64,000 nt of DNA from Armigeres subalbatus (taxonomy: Eukaryota; Arthropoda; Insecta; Diptera; Culicidae), in NCBI RefSeq assembly GCF_024139115.2, contig NC_085140.1, forward strand, positions 21,668,035 to 21,732,034, written 5' to 3'. The notes below the pieces were generated by a model, which saw only the letters and a program-made list of their open reading frames with translations, did no database searches and had not been told where the DNA came from. Position 1 is the first letter of the stretch, and every line of letters begins with the position of its first letter. A program made the position numbers and the translations under genes. Shown here one piece after another: positions 57,692 to 64,000 of the stretch.

Positions 57692-60600
57692 GCCCAAACC
57701 CGCCTATCGGAGTCCTCCCGCAAGCTCGACCTGCTCCGGAAAGCCCTCGAACTGCGGCGGTTAGAGCTGCCTCAGGATTCCCAGGCGGCGATACAGCTCA
57801 AAGCTGAACTGCAAAATGTGCAAGCGTCCAGCCCGGTTCCAGTACAGTACACCTCCCTGCATCCGTTCCGTGGTACGGCCCAAGGCAAGCCAGCCCACAG
57901 TTTGTCGTTCAGTCGATGCGCCGCCGTTACCGGCAAGCTCGAGGTCCGTCTAATGGGTTGCCAGGACCTGCTGGAAGACGTACCTGGCCGATCGCGTCGC
58001 GACAAAGACTCCAGTTCTAGTCCGGGAGACCTGAAAAGCTTCGTCAAGGGTGTCACCAGTCGAAGTTCGTCCAAAAGCTACAGCGTGAAGGATGAAACGT
58101 CATCCGAGATTATGGCTGTTATTAAGTTAGATAACATCACTGTAGGTCAAACGTCGTGGAGGCCCTGCTCGCAGCAGGCTTGGGATCAGCGCTTCTCGAT
58201 AGACCTAGATCGGTCACGGGAGCTGGAGATTGGTATCTACTGGAGAGACTGGAGGTCACTGTGTGCGGTGAAATTCTTACGTCTGGAGGAGTTCATAGAC
58301 GATATTCGGCACGGGATGGCTCTGCAGCTGGAACCGCAGGGCGTTTTATTCGCCGAGATCAAATTCCTTAATCCCATGATATCGCGCAAACCAAAGCTCC
58401 AACGCCAACGGATGATCTTCAACAAGCAACAAGTGAAGAATATTCCCCGGGCAAAGCAGATGAACATCAACGTAGCAACGTGGGGTCGATTGCTGAAACG
58501 AAACACAAGCACACCAGCGGCAGGCACCGCTGGGGCACAACCAATGATTACCAGCCCAACGACACCCAGTACCATCTCTGCTCCATTCGATATCGTAACA
58601 GAAAATGATCCGGTAGAAACGCTTGGTGAGTCTGCGGATTTGAACACAATCGGATTAGGCGGTGGCAGACCGCTCGGTAAGCTCACCTTTCTCTTCCATT
58701 ACACTCATCACTATTCTAAACTCCACAATTCTCTTCCTCCAGGAATCCACGGTGTTGCCGTCCTTCCAGAAAGTCCTTCATCCCATTCGCTGCAAAATCA
58801 GGTTACCTCGCCGACTGGACTGCGACCGATGCAGCAGCCACAATCCATCAGCACGCCTCCCAGCTTCCGACAGAAAAAACCTCCAATGCCATCACCTCCA
58901 TCGCAGCAACAAATCGGTTCACCTGCATCGAGCAAAATAGACCAAGAGGTAACGTATCCAGCCAATACCTTTCCAGAATTATTTCAACCACAAACCTTGA
59001 AAACCGATAACAAATCGCGAGGGATTTCATTATCTCACGATTCTCATTTGAGCAACATCTTAATCCCCGGCACTAATCTCGGTGTGGTGTTGCGGATTCG
59101 TCATGACCATGCCATTCCCCTCTTCTCCCAACACTACAAACCGATCGACCGCAGCACAACAGGCTACTGTTTGGTTGTCGGGCGGGCATTGGTCGTCGGT
59201 TGACGAAATTTATGTGGCTATACGATGTGCTTCTTATCATCAACCGTAAATGCCAATCTCGCATCATCTGCCAATGGTCACCACATCAATTTCAGTCCGT
59301 GTAGTGGTTTGCGGTACCATCGGCTGGCCCCGTATTTCGTCCGTCCGATATCCTCCACATCCGCAATGTTTCAGTGACCCTGCAGAACGGGGTGCGTGCG
59401 CGCGAACCTTCCCTTTCTTCCCAGCGGTTGGAGTGTCGCGAAATCTGATGCAAGCTTTTCGGTTGTGATTTTTACGTTTTGTTTGAGTCTAAAGTCGGTT
59501 TTATGAGTACTAACTTTGTATCGTTGGTTTTCAAGTTATTAATCGGTTATTGGATTAATCTCATAGTCAAACGGTGGAAGGTATTATTTTCACTAGCAAA
59601 TAGTATTCACATAAAAAGAGAATATCGTGACAAATATGTATATAATAGTATTTAATAGTATTTTGTGAAGTCGTTCTAGAACAAAATTGAGCTTGAGTTC
59701 GTTTTTTATTGGAAGAGATTGAAGAGAGCTTGGGTATCAAATGTTACTTGCAATGTAATTATCATTAATCAAGTTTAAGTACTACAGGTACGCATCGAAG
59801 GAAATATTTTTTAGTTCGGGAAAATATTCATTTCGTATAATTTCAATTTAGCGATTTCAATTATGAATACGATCCATAACACAATGAAGTCGTGTTTTCG
59901 CTTTTTTTAAACCCCTAGTAGATGGACGAAAGCTATAAGATCACATAAGAAATAAAAAGCCGGTCGTCTGCATATAAATGTATACACGAATCTTCTAGAC
60001 ACACTTTTTTATACTTTGTATGACGATGAGGAATATTGTGCCATTGTTTGCTAATTATTATTGACCCAGTCGATAAACCCGTTTCGGATAAGAGCTCCGC
60101 AAAATTTTGACCTTGTACCGAAATAGTGATAGACTGCTGACATGTTTAGCAAAATAGCGTATTTTGGAAATGCTAATAAGTTTGCTAAACCTTTGTAGTT
60201 AAAGTTATAGTTTTCAATATATTTAAAAATCAAGCTTGCCAAAAAATCATTTTGGTTTTACCGCAATATTTTTCTGTGAATCAATCAAATTCAGGTATGT
60301 TAAACCTCAAGTATTTTCTGAGCTGTAGATCAAAGTTAACCTTTTCTGTATGAAAAACTTCAAATGAGTACTGATTAGCTCCAAAACATGTTACACTTTG
60401 AAATGTGAGCATCCGTTAATTACGTCGTACGAAACTTCCAAATAATTTATGTTAATGTTGTGAAGATTCCTCTCTTGGACATTTCCATTGCATTCAACTG
60501 ATTAAGTAATTTCAAAAAGTTAAAATAATAATTCGTTTAATACTATGTTTGTGCATTGTGAAACTTTGCTAGTTGATCCCGATTTTTTTTGTGAATACTA

Positions 60601-61872
60601 TTTGTTCGTCGAACACTGAGATTATTGCCTTTTCTAAAGACACTATAAACATAGACGCAAAACCTTATCCCCGAATAAATAAACCAAATCTGAACGCTAG
60701 ATGTGCGACACTATTAATGGTAAACAAACATTTAGAATTAGTCTTTCCGTTTCGCAATAAAATTTTATCTTTGTTATCGCGCTCTGTTCTATTTCACTCA
60801 CGCGAATAAAAACGCGAATTCACTACAAACGAATTAAGCTCGTTTTAGCCGATGGTTGATGCTTTTTCCTTCTACTGGCCTCGCATTCCACAACTGGATA
60901 ATTGCAGGCTTCTAGCTTAGAATATTATTTATGTGATAAAATTTAAAAAAAATAATAATGAGGCAAATTCCGAAATGGCACTGCCACATTCGAAATTCCA
61001 TTGTAATCTTTACTGTCTTTGCTTGTAGTGTCTTTAGTATTTTCCATTGTAAATTATATTATTTGTATAACGGTTTATAAATCTTTTCTAACAAGTAAAA
61101 CAACGAACTCCAAATTCGCACAACACACAAAAGAACATCCAAAATTCACATATTCACACATTCGAAGTGCACTTCAGCAACCCCCAGCAAACACCCATAT
61201 CGCATGCTTTAATTTTATTCACATATCATGTTTTATCAACGAAAATATCCTCTACCATTCTCTATTGTTGTTTCACCCTCCATCCACCCCCACAACCACC
61301 AAACCCCACTTTCACCTACCCCCAACCCACCCAAACCAATCAACACCATCGCGCGGCGGCGTCCTGCTCGCAAACTCGTACTCCACTGCCGGCGTCGTCG
61401 GCCCGTTCAGTTACAGAACGCTCTGCGGGAGTTCGACTTCCTTCAGCAGCACGACAGCACTCTCGGTGAAAGCCAGCAGCAGCAGCAGTACTCGGAGGTT
61501 ACGCCGCAGTTTGCCAGCCAGTCAGCAGCACAGCGGAATGGCGAAGGCGAAGGTGCCGCCGATGATGACGACGACGACGACTACGACATACCGCCGCCTC
61601 CACTGCCCGCGACCCCTCCACCGACGACACCGGCGGCCTTGCAAAAGTCCCTCTCCGGGGATTTGCTCCGCCCGGTGCTATCGATGCCACCGGTAGTGCT
61701 GATGGGAGGCGGTGGGTCGAACCGCAACAGTTACATTTCGTACTGCTCGGCCAGCCCGATCGTGGAGGAACCGCCGTCGCCGGCTCCGCGCGTGGACTTT
61801 CCGTTCGATGATTACGATGGGTACTCTGTGACGGTCAGCGAAGGTGGCGGGACATACGACGAGATTATCGAG
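57692..61872 (+). CDS. Pkn: Protein kinase N, three internal exons (end of HR1c, C2-like, linker)
   Basis: PKN is a Rho/Rac-activated AGC serine/threonine kinase of the cytoplasm and cortex that acts on the actin cytoskeleton. Exons are 57692-58676, 58743-58948 and 61411-61872, with GT-AG introns of 66 bp and 2.46 kb. The 551 codons stay in frame. Residues 1-45 (SESSRKLDLLRKALE) are the end of the third HR1 coiled-coil repeat. Residues 81-270 are the C2-like domain: GKLEVRLMGCQDLLEDVPGR, VGQTSWRPCSQQAWDQRF, ELEIGIYWRDWRSLCAVKFL, MNINVATWGRLLKR. The last two exons are a Gln-, Pro- and Asp-rich linker (REFDFLQQH, a run of seven Asp, IPPPPLP). HR1a/b and the kinase domain are absent, so the gene extends past the right edge and probably upstream. 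The final donor is GAG|GTCAGG. The family call is firm. Linker exon borders are inferred. Confidence 0.9.
58949..61410 (+). other. Pkn intron
   Basis: The exon donor is GAG|GTAACG at 58948/58949. Read-through stays open to a stop at 59201-59203, which could give a truncated isoform but lacks conserved features. The rest is AT-rich with no gene or clear element. The acceptor at 61406-61410 is TTCAG, with a second AG six bases downstream. Confidence 0.6.
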
Positions 61873-62990
61873 GTCAGGTTCTTGCGCAAAGTTTTACGGC
61901 TTTAAAGAGCGTTTTCCTAAATTTTTAATCGACCATAGCATAACGTGTGCTGCATCCGCCTAATTGCGATTCTATCTCTATTGGTCAGTGTGTTTTTTTT
62001 TCTTGCGAACACAGTGATGTGCTATAAATTTTAGTTATGGTTTCGGTTGAGTGGTTTTGGTATTAACTAAATGGAAAAACTTGCCTTACTTCTTCATTGG
62101 TTCTGACGGCGGCTTTGTATTTTTTTATTCTCATGAAAAAAATCCCATAAGCAAACGTCAGACTTTGCGTAAAACATGTTGGATTCTTCCCTACTAATGC
62201 AGGTATTTCAGGAAAGAATGGCATGAGGAGCTGTCATTCTGTGCGTGAAGCTGAGGCGCCGTCATAGCCAATAAACTTAAACACATTTTATTAACATTTC
62301 AATTAATACTGCATGGTTGTGATAGTATTAACAGCTGCATGTCATATACTAACAAATGCATGATTATATAATATTTGTTTCAAATACTATGTATTCTTAT
62401 GGTAGTCCACAAAATTTCATTGAGTAGAACATAAATAGGACAGCTCTCACCACCACTCACGTTTTGGATGGTTTGCATAATGCAATAAAATTTGAATCAC
62501 CCCAATTTTTATAATTGGATCATATTTAGCTTGAGTATAAGTTGGAAAAATATTGTTTTCATGACAACTTGCATGACAACGTATTGTAATTAACAACAAG
62601 TTTTAACCTTCTGTCTGTGCTCAAAAAAACTTACGTTGTCTGTGCTCTGAAGTCATATTGACCCCAAATTGAAATTGTTATTTATATATACATTTTTTAT
62701 TGTTTGTACAATTTTGGATTTTTTGAGCAGTTTAATTTAAGCATCTTTCAGGACGTTACCTAAGATTGATCATAGGTGGGCGGGTACCTCGCGGGGAGGG
62801 GTTTTCGTGATTTTTTATGCTTATTTTTCTTATACCTGAAAAATGTATCCATTTTGAACTGCACCTTTTCAAAAATGTTCTGCAGAGCGGCGTGTGCTTT
62901 GACATGAGGCATTGATTAGTTTAGAACTTGGCCGCTAACATTCATGTTTGCCAAAAATACTACACATCAAAATACGTCAGATCTCACATG
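61873..62990 (+). other. Start of the next Pkn intron
   Basis: AT-rich with no coding signal. No kinase-domain exon is seen before the window ends. Confidence 0.55.
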
Positions 62991-64000
62991 GAACAATGGC
63001 CCGTATGAATAAAAAGTAGTAATCCACACTTTACTACAAATTATGTAGTATTTACTATTTTTGTAGCAAAAAGGTATGAATAAAAGCACGTTTACTTTAC
63101 AACAATTTTCGAACATACTACTTTTGTGGAACTTGTTTAACAGTTGGTATGAATAAAAGCAGTAAATACTACAAATTATTTGTAGTCTGCTCAGGAGCTT
63201 GCTACAAAGTTATTCCATCGCCTGGATTTAAATTTGCCTAAATGGTAAAAGGTGTTTACGAATTGAAATGACTGCCGCAAATAAAATGATGCGATACGAT
63301 TAGTGCTATTTATCAAAAGTTTATACGATTGGGTCGATTTTTACTAGTTTTTTTTAAGCCGGTCGTTTTTATGCGACGAATTCTTTTCAAAATTTTGGGA
63401 CATACGCGGTTTTAAGCGATTTCTGGAAATGGACGTAAAACGTTTGACGAAACATTTCTTATCTGAAGCAAATCACGAGGAGAAACAGCAAACGACCAAT
63501 GCGATCTATACATCCGCGTAACAAAGCAGCAGATTCCAAAAACCGCGGTCAAAATGAATTCAACTTTAATCGATCATTCGCGATTTTTACGTACCCCTGA
63601 CTATAATAAAAAACCGCGTAAAATAACTTTAAAAAAATCCGTGTGAAAACCCACAAAGATCCCCAAATCAAAATAGTTGCGTAAAAATGAATTATGTGAA
63701 AAAAAGCGTAAATGTTATACATATACCAGAGCAAGCTATAGCGTGTCAGGAAATTGCCGGATAAGCCGACCGTTGGATCTAATTCCCGAACTCAGAAAAT
63801 CAAAATTTTCCCCATGCTAGGTTTTTTTAGTTAATTTTAATTTGAGCTTTCAATAAATATGGTAGGGAACAACTGCAACATGAACAACAAAACATAAACA
63901 AATCAAATTTTGACAGATATAATTTGTAGCAAATACTGCTCTTTTATTTTCGAAAGTAGTATTTACTACAATATTTGAAAAAGTTTATTATTTATACCAA
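62991..64000. repeat. Repeats with TATGAATAAAAGCAGTAAATA ends
   Basis: Phrases GTATGAATAAAAAGTAGTAA, AGGTATGAATAAAAGCACG, GGTATGAATAAAAGCAGTAA and TACTACAAATTATTTGTAGT recur. Inverted partners at 63926-63999 (GTAGTATTTACTACAATATT, TTATTTATACCA) suggest an element of about 850 bp from 63147 to the right edge. The interior has many GCGTAAAA and CCGCG-type words. Confidence 0.55.

Noticed and set aside
58743..59203. Pkn frame reading through to a stop at 59203 as a truncated isoform
   Set aside because: Sequence after the GTAACG donor at 58949 has no conserved features, and the downstream exon at 61411 is in phase with that donor.
61019..61696. 225-codon frame overlapping the Pkn linker exon
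   Set aside because: It is a different frame from the Pkn exon and begins in AT-rich intron; the 61411-61872 frame is the one in phase with the upstream exon.

Overview
The window looks like a piece of a mosquito nuclear genome, most likely Aedes. The evidence is a spliced insect UDP-glycosyltransferase, spliced Protein kinase N exons, short 60-66 bp introns, tRNA-derived SINEs ending in AATAAGAAGAAG that resemble Feilai, RTE-clade retrotransposons with (TAAA)n tails, and very dense nested MITEs. Most of the 64 kb is transposon and satellite sequence. The species was not tested by any search.

Layout. 1-1725: no gene, one tRNA-like relic. 1726-3900: a 5'-truncated, frameshifted RTE retrotransposon. 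4255-5949, minus strand: a complete three-exon UDP-glycosyltransferase of 524 residues. 7208-11310: six diverged units of a Helentron-like repeat, interrupted by a TA-target MITE, a foldback element and a 2.1 kb element with internal 167 bp repeats. 11940-24716: SINE, duplicated cassettes carrying TGACTCA, a 145 bp-unit tandem array, and hAT-like and other MITEs nested in one another. 25310-28200: a 2.9 kb minisatellite with a palindromic 23 bp unit. 30250-30760: a CpG-rich block with a possible first coding exon. 31-38.6 kb: MITEs and broken non-LTR elements. 41.0-45.5 kb: a possible 5' exon block, MITEs and a GGCCAAATGACC array with a SINE inside. 45.8-47.0 kb: an unclassified element.

49075-56553, plus strand: a five-exon gene for a 719-residue serine-rich protein that I do not recognise. 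Its 5.1 kb first intron holds two minus-strand RTE-type copies and two MITEs. 57692-61872, plus strand: three internal exons of Protein kinase N, covering the end of the third HR1 repeat, the C2-like domain and the linker. The kinase domain must lie beyond the right edge. The HR1a/b exons are not visible; if they lie upstream on the same strand, the unknown gene is nested in a Pkn intron.

The UGT and Pkn act independently: detoxification in the ER lumen and Rho/Rac-responsive cytoskeletal signalling. I saw no operon, CRISPR array, intact mobile-element coding region or clear viral insertion. The most interesting material is the unknown gene with paired dynein-light-chain-like motifs, the three TGACTCA cassettes, the nested elements with exact target duplications, and the palindromic minisatellite.
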